Below are positions 12,001-19,785 of a stretch of 64,000 bases of DNA, one piece after another. The translations under genes were made by a program, and so were the position numbers. Within the stretch, counting starts at the first letter, position 1; each line of letters starts with the position of its first letter. Under the pieces are notes generated by a model that saw only the letters and a list, made by a program, of their open reading frames with translations, did not search any database and had not been told where the DNA came from. Origin of the DNA: Leptodactylus fallax (Eukaryota; Chordata; Amphibia; Anura; Leptodactylidae); contig CAMRHE010000360.1 of NCBI GenBank assembly GCA_947044405.1, positions 1,136,001-1,200,000 of the forward strand, written 5' to 3'.

Positions 12001-15000
12001 GCTGCCTAGACAGATACTGGAGCATGGGTGGCCCGACCTAAGCTCAGGCAAGGGTATACTATCTGTCCAAGATTCTTTCAGGAGTATGAGGCCCATCTCC
12101 GCTTACAGAGGGCCACATGGTAGTGAACACTTTTTGTAGCACCTGAGGGGCAGAAACCATACGGCTCTCAATAGAAGATAATCCATAGAATAGACAACTA
12201 AAGGCTGAATCTTGTAGAGTTTATACTGCACTGATCTTTTCTCCCTGCAGACGACGAGGTCTCATTTCGGAATTGTGCCCTATCATCACTTTTTGGGTGG
12301 CATCTGATCTGGCTTTCTCTTATGCAGCTTAGGCACTATTTATTCATTGGGACCCTGAACCCCACTATCACACACTTAAGTGGAGGAGACCCGGACCTAG
12401 GTGTGTATTATACAGTACAGTATATAGGAATGACTGCATGGACTGTTTTGTGGAATGTTATGGACGTTTCCAAAGAAATCAACCAAATCATGTGAGAGAT
12501 GTATGTCATAAGGAGATACTGTATGTGATGTCCTCTAATGGCCTCCATACATGTGGGGATATGTGAAGTGTGGGGGTATGTGATATGTGGTGTGGAGGTA
12601 CATGACATGTGGAGTTACGTAACGTGTGAAGGTAAGTGACGTGTGTAGGTAGGTGACGTGTGGAGCTATGTGACGTGTAGAGGTATGTGACATGTGTCGT
12701 TTTGTGATGTGTGTAGCTATGTGACGTGTAGAGGTAGGTGATGTGTGTAGCTGTGTGACGTGTCTAGCTATGTGACGTGTGTAGCTGTGTGACGTGTCTA
12801 GCTATGTGACGTGTCTAGCTATGTGACATGTGTAGCTGTGTGACGTGTGTAGCTGTGTGACGTGTCTAGCTATGTGACATGTGTAGCTGTGTGACGTGTG
12901 TAGGTATCTGACATGTGGAGGTATATAACATGTGTAGGTATGTGACGTGTGTAGCTGTATGACGTGAGTAGCTATGTGACGTGTAACTATGTGACATGTG
13001 TAGGTATCTGACGTGTGGAGGTATATAACATGTGTAGGTATGTGACGTGTGTAGCTGTGTGACGTGTGTAGGTATCTGACGTGTGGAGGTATATAACATG
13101 TGTAGGTATGTGACGTGTGTAGCTATGTGAGGTGTGTAGCTGTGTGACGTGTGAAGGTATATAACATGTGTAGGTATGTGACGTGTGGAGGTATATAACG
13201 TGTGTAGGTATGTGACGTGTGGAGGTATATAACGTGTGTAGGTATGTGACGTGTGGAGGTATATAACGTGTAGGTATGTGATGTGTGTAGCTGTGTGACG
13301 TGTGTAGCTATGTGAGGTGTGTAGCTGTGTGACGTGTGAAGGTATATAACATGTGTAGGTATGTGACGTGTGCAGGTATATAACGTGTGTAGGTATGTGA
13401 CGTGTGGAGGTATATAACGTGTAGGTATGTGATGTGTGGAGGTATATAACGTGTAGGTATGTGATGTGTGTAGCTGTGTGACGTGTATAGCTATGTGAGG
13501 TGTGTAGCTGTGTGATGTGTGAAGATATATTACGTGTAGGTATGTGACATTTGGAGTTATATAACGTGTGTAGCTATGTGACGTCTGTAACTATGTGACA
13601 TGAGACTAATTTCCCCATATAAATTCTTTTTTTTCAGTGAGTAAATTTACAAATGTTTTTGCCATATCCCAGTTTTGTGGGGTTTTGTGCGCTCCTTGGA
13701 ATGGACTCATAATGGACAGACACAAAAGGAGACATAAAGGTAATGACCCGGCATAATCTAGGGATAGATTCAGGGGAGTACAGAAGCTATAGGGGTGTAG
13801 TTATAGGGGGATGCAGAGGTAGCAGTCGCTACTGGGCCCTGGACCCTGAAGAGGGTCCCTCTGTCACATATAATATACTAAGTGGCACAAAACAGGTAGG
13901 GGCCACGGAAAGATTTTCTATTGGGCCCCAAAGCTTCACGTTACGCTTCCGATAGGGTTGTAGCAGTACAACTTGGGCCCTGGTGCTTTAAATGGCTTAA
14001 GACTGACCATTAATTAAAAAAAAACATATAGCAGGTTGTGGCCCTCATACAGACTTTGCATTGGGGCCCATAAACAGCACATGCCTTTGAAAAGACCATA
14101 TCTAAACAGTATAAAAATCGGAGACCCAGGGGAGGTGTGCAAAAACAATAAGCACTCACCTCGAGGCACCTGATGCTCTTTCGGGGGAATCCTTTGTCCT
14201 CTTACAGACTGTTGGGTGATTTCAGGGGTCCCAGAGCACTGCTGAGGCCAGTGATGATGTCATGAAGCTTGTGTCAAAGCATCATGACTATGCGACTATG
14301 GAGGCCTCAGCAGTCCCTGAGACGTCACCCAGGCCAGAAGTGGACCAAAGATGCCCACGGAGAAACCCTGAACATCACAAGGGATCCCAGGAGAGGTGAG
14401 GGAAGGTGAGAATGACTGGTTATTTTTCGGCCCCTCCCCTGGGTCTCTACATATTATACTCTGGGGTTTGAAGAGACCCTCATAGTATAATAATGATTTG
14501 TGGGTGGAAAACCCCCAAAATTTTGGAACATTAATAACAAACTTGGTTTGTTATAAACCGGTTTGCTCATCTCTCAATGGGATCCCCATTCTCATGGGTG
14601 GGGTGCCCTCTAATCTAGCTGTTGTCCCCAATCTTTGGATAACTTAGGTACCCCTTTAAGGGAAGCCCTGACCAGACCCTGACAACTACCGCATGACCCG
14701 TAGTATCATCATCTTATTTGGTGCGTTAGACACATTAGACACACACGTTAGACACAGTCTTGTCTTTTACCACCCCCAGATTGCTCGATGGGCATGGCAG
14801 CCGCCTATTCTGTCACCTCCTTGCCATGGCAATAGACATTGACCTTGATTACAATGTCCGTATTATATGTCTCAGTCACAGACTCTCTTGATGACCTCCG
14901 CTCATCGATCCTGTCTCTGGTACTGACCGCAATCCAGTGCGTCCTTTTTTCTTTCTGTGCCTCGATTTCCGAGCTTCCTGCCCTCTATCCAACATTCATC

Positions 15001-15508
15001 CTCCAAGTACTTAACCGATCCTTCTTGTATGGAGGAAATGCCGCCTTTCTGTCTGTAGCGTAAGTAACCATTTCAATAGCATAAAATATATTCTTCAAGG
15101 TACTGTGTAACTAAGTGACCCCCTTTTTGTGATAGTTTTCCGAAGGTAACACTTTCACCACTTTGACTCGCAGGTTCCCAGCCCGACACTTTGGAAAGCT
15201 GTATGGACTGGTGATGTCTCTTTCTGCAGTGATATCTCTATTGCAGTATCCAGCATTTTATATCATACGGACATATCTGCATGGAGACCCTTTCTATGTA
15301 GGTATACAGTTGTGTACAGTACATGACAATACTCTCTACAAACCGGCAGCACGTCTCTCATGATGGAATTTTTTTAATGTTTTTTTAGGTTAATATTTCT
15401 TTGGTGATCCTGATGCTCTTAACATTTGGCCACCCTATCAATGTTTTTCGGGTTTGGAGACAAAAGAAAAATTTAAGAGACAAGTCAGAAGTACAGTCGG
15501 ACCTTTAA
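2..15508 (+). CDS. slc43a3: SLC43A3-like solute carrier, 12 exons, 5' end off the window
   Basis: Twelve exons with GT/AG borders join without a frame break: 2-161, 3190-3319, 6038-6084, 6702-6778, 8092-8184, 9066-9205, 11710-11819, 12251-12400, 13638-13739, 14876 (or 14882)-15059, 15174-15297 and 15389-15508. The sum is 1437 nt, that is 478 residues plus TAA. The family member I know (SLC43A3, about 490 residues) suggests only the start Met and about a dozen residues are missing. Diagnostic stretches are [31 protein letters not shown] (the MFS loop 2-3 motif), [26 protein letters not shown] and GDPFYVN. SLC43A3 is a plasma-membrane MFS protein with 12 helices, described as a purine nucleobase transporter (ENBT1). 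The paralogues SLC43A1 and SLC43A2 carry large neutral amino acids. The polar exon 7 fits the central cytoplasmic loop between helices 6 and 7. No stop or frameshift was seen, so the gene appears functional. The paralogue assignment is by eye. Confidence 0.9.
250..2050. repeat. 22-bp minisatellite with 484-bp higher-order period (intron 1)
   Basis: The 22-bp unit AGTCTGTCAGCAGAACATAG plus two G residues is repeated about 80 times. A distinctive variant containing GCCTGACAG recurs at 431, 915, 1399 and 1883, exactly 484 bp apart each time. This corresponds to 22 units of average length 22. The higher-order copies are nearly identical in the first two periods. The array lies entirely within an intron of slc43a3. 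Confidence 0.95.
2051..3189. other. Rest of intron 1, no gene seen
   Basis: The stretch is intronic. It includes a small fold-back near 2150-2228, where TTTTGTCAATATTCAAATGA is matched by the near inverse TCATTTGCATATTGACAAAA. A possible repeat end CAGGGCCGGCTCC lies near 2752. Nothing coding was recognised. Confidence 0.6.
3190..3319 (+). CDS. slc43a3: slc43a3 exon 2 in window (MFS motif A)
   Basis: Acceptor TTATAG ends at 3189 and donor GTAAGT starts at 3320. The exon enters in phase 1 and leaves in phase 2. It encodes [10 protein letters not shown] followed by helix 2 and [10 protein letters not shown], which matches the G-x3-D-R-x-G signature in the loop between helices 2 and 3 of major facilitators. 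Confidence 0.9.
3320..3957. other. Intron 2, left part
   Basis: This is AT-rich intronic sequence with T-runs. The segment near 3680-3900 looks like a decayed dispersed repeat, but I could not classify it. No supported gene. Confidence 0.5.
3966..4674. mobile_element. hAT-type non-autonomous element, 709 bp, CAGTGGCGTAAC termini
   Basis: The termini are CAGTGGCGTAACTAG on the left and TTTACGCCCCTG on the right, forming a short inverted repeat. It is flanked by a perfect 8-bp duplication CTCCCTTA at 3958-3965 and 4675-4682. CAG-starting ends with 8-bp duplications are the hallmark of the hAT superfamily. Inside are about six 31-bp units (TATTATGCCCCATAGTGGCC) and a fold-back module whose halves carry TATACTCTGGGGTCTTTTC and its inverse. 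No transposase is encoded. Confidence 0.85.
4683..5083. other. Intron 2, segment between the hAT element and the palindrome
   Basis: Unique-looking intronic sequence of 400 bp. No gene or repeat was recognised. Confidence 0.5.
5084..5684. mobile_element. 601-bp palindromic fold-back element with TTAA ends
   Basis: Two arms of roughly 250 bp are near-perfect inverse copies. The left arm begins TTAAAGGAAGTCTAT and the right arm ends ATAGACTCCCTTTAA. The same peptide [12 protein letters not shown] can be read inward from both arms, which confirms the symmetry and shows those frames are not genes. Terminal TTAA at both ends could be a piggyBac-type target duplication. The centre around 5375-5420 is GC-rich and carries GCATGCGCA motifs. 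Confidence 0.85.
5685..5970. other. Intron 2, right part
   Basis: Intronic sequence without a recognised gene or repeat. Confidence 0.5.
5971..6009. repeat. (TA)n microsatellite, about 19 units
   Basis: An uninterrupted TA dinucleotide run ends 28 nt before the acceptor of the 47-nt exon at 6038. It lies where the branch site would normally be expected. Confidence 0.97.
6038..6084 (+). CDS. slc43a3: slc43a3 exon 3 in window (47 nt microexon-like)
   Basis: A strong polypyrimidine tract ending CTCCTTTAG precedes 6038, and donor GTAGGT follows 6084. The exon encodes [10 protein letters not shown], matching the helix 3 segment of SLC43A3. It is only 47 nt long. A (TA)n microsatellite ends about 28 nt upstream of the acceptor. 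Confidence 0.85.
6085..6701. other. Intron 3
   Basis: Intronic sequence of 617 bp with no recognisable repeat or gene. Confidence 0.6.
6702..6778 (+). CDS. slc43a3: slc43a3 exon 4 in window
   Basis: Acceptor TTACCAG ends at 6701 and donor GTCAGT begins at 6779. The exon enters in phase 1 and leaves in phase 0. It encodes helix 4 with the family-typical [13 protein letters not shown]. Confidence 0.87.
6779..7271. other. Intron 4, left part
   Basis: Intronic. A CAGGGCCGGTGTAATAG motif at about 6841 resembles a DNA-transposon end, but no partner end was found. Confidence 0.5.
7272..7492. mobile_element. 221-bp palindromic MITE with TTAA ends
   Basis: It begins TTAAGGCTACGGCTCCACGT and ends with the near inverse ACGTGAGGTTGTAGCCTTAA. 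The arms then continue as inverse copies through GCAGATTTTGCTGTGGTTTT and its partner. The core (CCAAAGCCAAGAATGGCTA, then TCTTATACTTCTACC) recurs in the tRNA modules near 45170, 51370 and 60560 and partly near 40990-41060. Confidence 0.85.
7493..8091. other. Intron 4, right part
   Basis: AT-rich intronic sequence with no gene or clear repeat. Confidence 0.5.
8092..8184 (+). CDS. slc43a3: slc43a3 exon 5 in window
   Basis: Acceptor TTTGCAAAG ends at 8091 and donor GTAATA begins at 8185. The exon is a clean 31-codon phase 0-0 exon. It encodes [23 protein letters not shown] and part of helix 5, among the best conserved parts of SLC43 proteins. Confidence 0.9.
8185..9065. other. Intron 5
   Basis: Between about 8680 and 8905 there is a degenerate tandem pattern built from CATACTGTACACA-like units of about 40 bp. 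A GTTACTATGGAAAC motif at about 8966 resembles an RFX X-box. No gene was seen. Confidence 0.45.
9066..9205 (+). CDS. slc43a3: slc43a3 exon 6 in window
   Basis: Acceptor TTTTCTAG ends at 9065 and donor GTACGT begins at 9206, with exit in phase 2. The exon encodes YQNGISLQ, helix 6 with FISVCS, and the [19 protein letters not shown] end of the transporter's N-terminal half. Confidence 0.88.
9206..9713. other. Intron 6 left of the Tc1 element
   Basis: Intronic sequence with no recognised feature before the TA target of the Tc1 insertion. Confidence 0.5.
9716..11282 (+). mobile_element. Structurally intact Tc1/mariner element, 1567 bp
   Basis: Inverted ends start CAGTCATGGCCAAAAGTTTT on both strands. 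Over the first 39 positions they differ at one base (T versus C at position 29). TA dinucleotides at 9714-9715 and 11283-11284 mark the target duplication. A single uninterrupted transposase frame lies between them. It sits in intron 6 of slc43a3 in the same orientation as the gene. High end identity and an open frame argue for recent insertion. Confidence 0.93.
10089..11105 (+). CDS. Tc1/mariner-family transposase, DD35E
   Basis: The 338-residue protein starts at [10 protein letters not shown]. The longer frame beginning at 10056 adds 11 hydrophobic residues not typical of these proteins. The N-terminal part contains paired helix-turn-helix regions (about residues 5-45 and 75-110) for binding the inverted ends, with the GRPR hinge motif at about 55-58. 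The catalytic DDE triad is visible as D149 (VIFSDES), D241 (FEHDGAP) and E277 (PDLNPIEN). There are 35 residues between the last two, one more than the DD34E of classic Tc1 and Sleeping Beauty. A vertebrate DD35E group has been described under the name Traveler; membership here is an inference. It would catalyse cut-and-paste transposition into TA sites. No internal stop or frameshift was found, and length is normal for the family, so it may be active. Confidence 0.92.
   Translation: MVISKETRAVIIALHKNGLTGKSIAARKIAPQSTIYRIIENFKERGSIGAKKAPGRPRKTSKRQDRLLKVFQLRDRATSSAELAEEWQQAGVSASARTVRRRLLEQGLVSSRAAKKPLLSRKNIRDRLIFCKRYREWTAEDWGKVIFSDESPFRLFGTSGKQLIRRRRGERYNQSCLMPTVKHPETIHVWGCFSAKGIGSLTVLPKNTAMNKKWYQNVLQEQLLPTVQEQFGAQQCLFEHDGAPCHKAKVITKWLREQNIEILGPWPGNSPDLNPIENLWSIIKRRVDKQKPTNSDKMKALILQEWTAISQDLVQKLIESMPGRIAEVLKKKGQHCKY
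11285..11709. other. Intron 6 right of the Tc1 element
   Basis: Intronic sequence with nothing recognised. Confidence 0.5.
11710..11819 (+). CDS. slc43a3: slc43a3 exon 7 in window (central loop)
   Basis: Acceptor TTCTCAG ends at 11709 and donor GTAAGT begins at 11820. The product is polar and rich in K, S, Q and T, without a membrane segment. This fits the variable cytoplasmic loop between the two six-helix halves. It is the least conserved exon, so it is supported mainly by splice phase (2 in, 1 out) and position. Confidence 0.8.
11820..12250. other. Intron 7
   Basis: Intronic sequence with nothing recognised. Confidence 0.5.
12251..12400 (+). CDS. slc43a3: slc43a3 exon 8 in window
   Basis: Acceptor CCCTGCAG ends at 12250 and donor GTGTGT begins at 12401. 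The exon encodes helix 7 with [20 protein letters not shown], a clear SLC43 signature, then a short extracellular loop (LSGGDP). Confidence 0.9.
12590..13605. repeat. 17-bp minisatellite rich in TGACGTG (intron 8)
   Basis: The basic unit is 17 bp (TAGCTATGTGACGTGTG), with variants GGTATATAACATGTGTA that form 34-bp dimers in the right half. Most units contain TGACGTG, a CRE-like half site overlapping a CGTG core. The array fills most of intron 8 of slc43a3. Confidence 0.92.
13638..13739 (+). CDS. slc43a3: slc43a3 exon 9 in window
   Basis: Acceptor TTTTTTTTCAG ends at 13637 and donor GTAATG begins at 13740. The exon encodes helix 8 with [21 protein letters not shown] and a basic cytoplasmic tail HKRRHK. 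Helix 8 followed by D-R and basic residues mirrors the motif after helix 2. Confidence 0.9.
13740..14084. other. Intron 9, left part
   Basis: Decayed repeat-like sequence (GGGCCCTGG and TTGGGCCCC motifs) resembling parts of the hAT-type elements. No gene. Confidence 0.4.
14085..14505. repeat. Copy of the dispersed fold-back module
   Basis: The left half carries ATCGGAGACCCAGGGGAGGT. The right half carries CCCCTGGGTCTCTACATATT and ATACTCTGGGGTTTGAAGAG, with mirrored GAGGTGAG segments between. This is the same module found inside the hAT-like elements at 3966 and 36900, here without recognisable hAT ends. Confidence 0.7.
14506..14875. other. Intron 9, right part
   Basis: Contains GGTTTGTTATAAACCGGTTT, a sequence that also trails other copies of the fold-back module (18690, 35740). 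Nothing coding before the acceptor. Confidence 0.45.
14876..15059 (+). CDS. slc43a3: slc43a3 exon 10 in window, tandem acceptor
   Basis: Two AG acceptors six bases apart (14874-14875 and 14880-14881) both keep frame, giving exons starting at 14876 or 14882. The donor GTAAGT starts at 15060. The exon encodes [12 protein letters not shown], helices 9 and 10, and the conserved [21 protein letters not shown]. Confidence 0.87.
15174..15297 (+). CDS. slc43a3: slc43a3 exon 11 in window
   Basis: Acceptor GACTCGCAG ends at 15173 and donor GTAGGT begins at 15298. The exon encodes [19 protein letters not shown], then helix 11 and HGDPFY. It exits in phase 0. Confidence 0.9.
15389..15508 (+). CDS. slc43a3: slc43a3 terminal coding exon
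   Basis: Acceptor TTTTTTTAG ends at 15388. The exon encodes helix 12 ([19 protein letters not shown]), then a charged cytoplasmic tail ending SEVQSDL and TAA at 15506-15508. Confidence 0.88.
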   Translation, partial: VNISLVILMLLTFGHPINVFRVWRQKKNLRDKSEVQSDL

Positions 15509-15517
15509 CCAATTGTA

Positions 15518-16252
15518 GTGTATCCGTCACCTTTATGCAAAACATCTGGAAAAATATACTATGTTTGTAAAAAGGATCTCCCAGACTGGATATACGTGGC
15601 CTATCCTTAATATCAGATCGGTGCCGTCTGACACCCAACACCTGCACCGATCAGCTGTTTTAATAGACAGCTCCTTCTATGTGCTGAGAGCAGCTGATTA
15701 GTGGGTGTGCCAGGTGTTGGACCCCCACTGATCTGATATTGGTGACCTATCCTAAGCACAGACCATCAATATCCATTCTTGGAGATCCTTTTTAATGCCA
15801 ACTATTCTCTATTCTCACCTATATATTTGAACAAGAATTTTAATACGAGACTTCATTGCATTGGGTCTTTGCCTGCACTGACAAGAAGGGCACTAGAGAA
15901 GATACTTTTACTGTACAGTGAATTCGTCACCTTTATGCAAAAAAATCTGGGAAAATATGCAGTGTTTATTAAAGGGTTTGTCCAAGACAGCATATTGATG
16001 GCCTATTTTTAGGATTGGTAAGGGTCTTCACCCAGCACCGCCACTGATCAGCTGTTTGAAACAGACAGCTCCATACACCATGCTGAAAACAGGATAGGCC
16101 ATCATTATCCGGTCTTGGAGAACCCCTTTAATGCCAAGTACTATCTATTCTCATCTAAACATTTCAGCAAGGCTGTAAAATGAGACTTCATTGCATTGTG
16201 TCCTTGCCTGCACTGACTAGAAGGGCTCTAGAGAAGATACTTTTAGTCTAAG
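15518..16252. repeat. Tandem duplication of about 400 bp with palindromic MITE inside each copy
   Basis: TCACCTTTATGCAAAA at about 15527 recurs at about 15928, and the block containing GAGACTTCATTGCATTG recurs near 15848 and 16182. Each copy holds a fold-back element of GGATCTCC...GGAGATCC type (15571-15791 and about 15970-16131). The second copy is cut by the solo LTR at 16253. Confidence 0.8.
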
Positions 16253-17047
16253 TGTGAAGAATATCGCCTCGCCCAGCCGCCTGGCACGCCTGCGATCAAA
16301 CTTCTTTCTTAACCTCCCACTCACACACCGTGAGTAGACCGGGTCATAGGATAAAACGAAATGAGCGATATAAATTTTATATGTTTAATAACCCAAGTGG
16401 GTCGGTATGAATTAATAGCATATACAGAAATATACAATATTAATACGATCAAGCATAAACATACAAGCAAAGGAGCGATGATACAATACACAAAAATAAA
16501 CAGGGGAATTAAAAGATAGAGAAAATACCGGCATAGGCTCGTAGTCCGTTTCTCTAGGCCACAGCAGAGTTTTGGGCCTAGGGCGCAAGCTTAAGCAAGT
16601 TGCATAAAACAATCCTTCTACATGCTGTCCAGAACTAGGCCCTCAAAGCATTCCTCAGTAGGGCAGGCCCTCTCATCTTCTCCCAGATCAGAGCTCCTTA
16701 CTGCCTCTTTGCTGAATGACCCCAGAATCCAGGTCTGCCCACAGCATATGGCTAGTGCTCCACCCACCCCTTGCACCCAGGCAGCCCCCCTTCTCCCACC
16801 TTTGCAGAACCCTCGGAGAGAAGGGTGAAGTTAAGGCTTGCTATCCCCCATCCCATCTGGCCAGGGATAATAAAAGTGCCTGGCTATAGCAAGCCATCTC
16901 CAATGAACACACATAAAACCAGTGAAGCGTATCGTCCAGCAATGTGGACTCAACTAAAGCACCGCATTCCAAGTGGGGGAAGGACTGACCTAAGCAAGTA
17001 AAACACACTTCCAAGAAAGATATAAAACTGAGGGTCGGTTCATCACA
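16253..17047 (-). mobile_element. Solo LTR, 795 bp
   Basis: The ends are TGTGAAGAATAT and GGTTCATCACA, giving 5'-TG...CA-3'. It is flanked by a perfect 5-bp duplication CTAAG at 16248-16252 and 17048-17052. No internal retroviral genes are present, so it is a solo LTR. Orientation is judged minus because the minus strand reads TATA-like and ATTAAA signals near the end ATATTCTTCACA. It is related to the copy at 30016. A 5-bp duplication fits Gypsy-type elements or some retroviruses. Confidence 0.82.
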
Positions 17048-17052
17048 CTAAG

Positions 17053-17656
17053 TATTCAGTATGACCCTGAATTAAAAAGCCAGCCTACATTTCCATTGTA
17101 GATATTCACATAAAAGTGAGTTATCGTGTGTAGTTTGACAGTTTTAATCCAGTTATGTATAGTGAATTAGAATGTGTGTATTTTGTATTCTGCTTGTGTG
17201 TGTGTCTACTGTATATATATATATATATATATATGTCTGAGCTGCTGTTCTTATCTGTAAAGATTTAAAAAAGATATATTGTCTATATTTTGGGTACAAT
17301 ATGTTAATATTTCTATTTAAAATGATTGATGCACCTCCTTAAAAATAAAATTAAAACCACCAGAAAATGATTTTTTCCCCTTCATTTTCTGATATTAATT
17401 TATGTACAACAATCTGAGGGTGCTGTGACTGCAACTTCTAGTTGCAAAAGGATTGAGCAGTGTTCAGACTTTTTCTGACCTTTAGCCACTTTCGTGTTGG
17501 GCGACCTAGCGATCTTTGGTCTCCGTGTAGCCCTAGCATTACTTTTCACACATGAACTTTCACCCCATGGCCTTTGTCGCCTTAGCCCAAACGGCCTGAT
17601 GGTACTACTCTATACAGCCATATAAAACCGCTATAATATAATCCAAAATGCAGGAA
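17053..17656. other. Region between solo LTR and tRNA relic
   Basis: Holds the candidate slc43a3 polyadenylation signal, a (TA)n tract at 17212-17234, and otherwise unremarkable sequence. Confidence 0.5.
17344..17349 (+). terminator. Candidate polyadenylation signal AATAAA
   Basis: This canonical hexamer lies in an A-rich context (CTTAAAAATAAAATTAAAAC) 1.8 kb after the slc43a3 stop. It is the best plus-strand candidate outside the LTR. It is followed by T-rich sequence, but no downstream GU element was clearly identified. Confidence 0.4.
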
Positions 17657-17729
17657 AGGCCCCAGTGAGAATTGAACTCGCGACCCCTCATTTACAAGAC
17701 CAGTGCTCTAACCACTGAGCTATGGAGCC
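17657..17729 (-). tRNA. tRNA-Thr(UGU)-like gene, decayed
   Basis: A 73-nt minus-strand copy of tRNA-Thr with anticodon TGT in loop CTTGTAA. The acceptor stem GGCTCCA/TGGGGCC is intact. The anticodon stem CTGGT/ATGAG has a G-G mismatch and a wobble, and the T stem GCGAG/CTCAC has one mismatch. A TTTT terminator lies downstream (TGCATTTTGG). It is probably a pseudogene or poorly functional. Confidence 0.75.
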
Positions 17730-18185
17730 TCTTCAGTAAGCATTTGCATAAGTAAGGTAGACATAGCTGAGGTTCACAAAAAATGGCACACCGCCATTGC
17801 CTGGAAGGTAGTCAAACAAGTTTAATTCTTCTGTCCATGAATGATCTTTCCTTTAAAGAATGTTGGCAGTAATGTTTCCATAAAGACTGTTTGTTCGTCA
17901 CCCATCGTTGAAGATGTATGGCCAATATGAACTCAGGAGGTCCAGATGTGCTAAAATTGAAATCCACAAAGGGACCAGTTTTCTGGCACAAGTTACAGTA
18001 AATCTGTTGGGCCGAGGCACCCTGACTTGCTCACGTTTTAGAAAAGTTTTGAAAGTTATGGAAAACACCAAAAACTTGCAATATTTTGCACAAGAGTGGT
18101 GTGAACCAAAAAACATTGCCTTTTGTCAAGCTTTGTAAGTCATAAAATTGTCCCCTGTATGTTTTTAATGGGAAAAGTGGAGAAA
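17730..18185. other. No feature recognised
   Basis: The interval contains short open frames on both strands, but none resembles a known protein. Confidence 0.5.
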
Positions 18186-18189
18186 AATG

Positions 18190-18640
18190 GTCTCTTCATA
18201 CCCCAGACTATAATAGCTGAAGGCCCATGGGATGTGACAAAAAAAATAAAAAATTTATACTCACCTTCCGTTACCTCTTCTGGTTCTTCTGACGGCATCC
18301 GGCACTCTGTCTTTCTCCTCACGGCACCTGGCGCTCTTCTGTGACATCATGCGCCCGGGGTTAATGCTGAGGCCATGTCCATGTCACCACTAAGGTCCAA
18401 TGTTGATTGGCATGCCTATGTCTCCGCTGAGACCCAATCACAGGCCGCACCGGTGACCCTGGGTGCAAGACGTCACAGAAGAGTGGCTGGCGCCATGTGG
18501 AGGAAGACACAGAGTGATGGACGCAGCGAGGAGGCCTAGAAAAGAAAACAGAAGGCAAGTATAAATTTTTTTTTTTTTTTTTTTTACTTTTGTCACCTCC
18601 CTTGGGCCTCCAGCGATTATTTAGTTAGTCTGAGACAAAT
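18190..18640. repeat. Copy of the dispersed fold-back module
   Basis: The left half reads ACCCCAGACTATAATAGCTG then TTATACTCACCTTCC, and the right half GGCAAGTATAAATTTTTT with TCACCTCCCTTGGGCCTCC. The two halves surround a GC-rich centre. A poly(T) run is at about 18567-18585. Confidence 0.6.
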
Positions 18641-19255
18641 TCCAAATTGTTCATTTTTGTTAAAGTGGAATATTCGTGTTGAATCTGGTTTGTTGCAAAC
18701 CGATTCGCCCACCTCTACTGAGCACACACTTTCAGGCTTGGAGATGCAATTTTGAAGCCAAGACCATGTGTTGATCTTAAAGGTTCTTCAATACTTCCTC
18801 TAGGTTAAACTGTGGAGAAACCATGGGTTTCGGGGCTGGTTCCAAGGCTGGGGCATGGGATCAGAACCATTGCTATGGGGAATGGCTGATAATAGTAAAG
18901 CCACATAAAACAAGTAACCAGCAGTGAACACAGGAAGAAGAGGAGCGACTCAGGGCCTGGTGCTGGTTCCAATCATGTGACCCAAGGTCAGAACTTGTCT
19001 GGAAACCTGTGGTTTGTCCACAATAGGGGAAGCAAGTATTGAAACCCTTCCTGGAAAAACCCTTTGAAGGGTGAAAGTAGAGATGAGCGAACCTCTCAAG
19101 ATTAGTTTTGGTTCAGGTTAACCATACTTACGCTGACTTTAACGCATTTTATCATTTAAAACTCTCCAATAATAGCACACTTATTAGAAAAAAGGTGCGT
19201 CATAAAAAAGACACTAAAAATTGTCCCTTTATGGAAGCAAATGCAGCAACAATGA
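18641..19255. other. Repeat-derived intergenic sequence
   Basis: Contains GGTTTGTTGCAAACCGATTC and GTAGAGATGAGCGAACCTC, motifs that recur beside other fold-back modules. No gene. Confidence 0.45.
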
Positions 19256-19259
19256 GTAA

Positions 19260-19785
19260 CAACTGGGTTCTGTGGCAGTGAAGAAGACAAAGTTGATGCT
19301 GCACAAAGAACCTTAACTCAACATTTATAGTTCACTGCTTTCACAAACATCTTTATTCTGGAGGAAGAACACCACACTGCGGTTATTGGCGGGGTTGTCA
19401 AGACCAGAAGTAGTGTTGCTGTTGCCATCCACATTCTTAATATTACTATTTGCCTTTCCCCTGTTATGTTATTTTTTCCCAGTCATTTCACTGCACACTC
19501 CTTAATTATAATAGTGATTGGCAACAATTTTGACACTTTTTTTTTTTTAACAAAACCACTTTCAAGAAAAATATCAAAGACTAAAAGATTGTCCTGGTCA
19601 GTGATGATTATGCTAGAACATACTGCATTAGACAGCTTGTGTGTGAGACTGTGTATATGAGCAACAAAAAAAAAAAAAAAAAAGTAAATATTTTTTCAGA
19701 TTAGCATGCTACATCACATCATGTATTGGGTGAGCATAGTAGAATAAAAACCCCTTAAACCCTTCAAAATCAAATACATGTATGT
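19260..19785 (-). repeat. Dispersed repeat related to the BED-finger transposon remnant at 39850-40790
   Basis: Stretches such as GTTGCTGTTGCCATCCACAT, GTCAAGACCAGAAGTA and TTTTTTCAGATTAGCA are shared with 39850-40790 in the same order. In the other copy the minus strand has an open 186-codon frame; here it is broken. An A-run of about 18 lies near 19666. Confidence 0.65.

Larger units (their letters stand above)
15509..17370 (+). other. Presumed slc43a3 3' UTR region
   Basis: The interval between the stop codon and the best polyadenylation hexamer contains a local tandem duplication, two small palindromic repeats and a solo LTR. The real 3' UTR could end earlier. Only transcript data can settle its extent. 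Confidence 0.45.

Noticed and set aside
14781..14838. Alternative acceptor CCCCCAG at about 14780 for exon 10
   Set aside because: In the required phase it runs into TAG at about 14834; the acceptors at 14874-14881 keep the frame.
16622..17001. Proline/serine-rich frames at 16622 and 30380
   Set aside because: Both lie inside the solo LTRs at the same relative place. They are non-coding LTR sequence.
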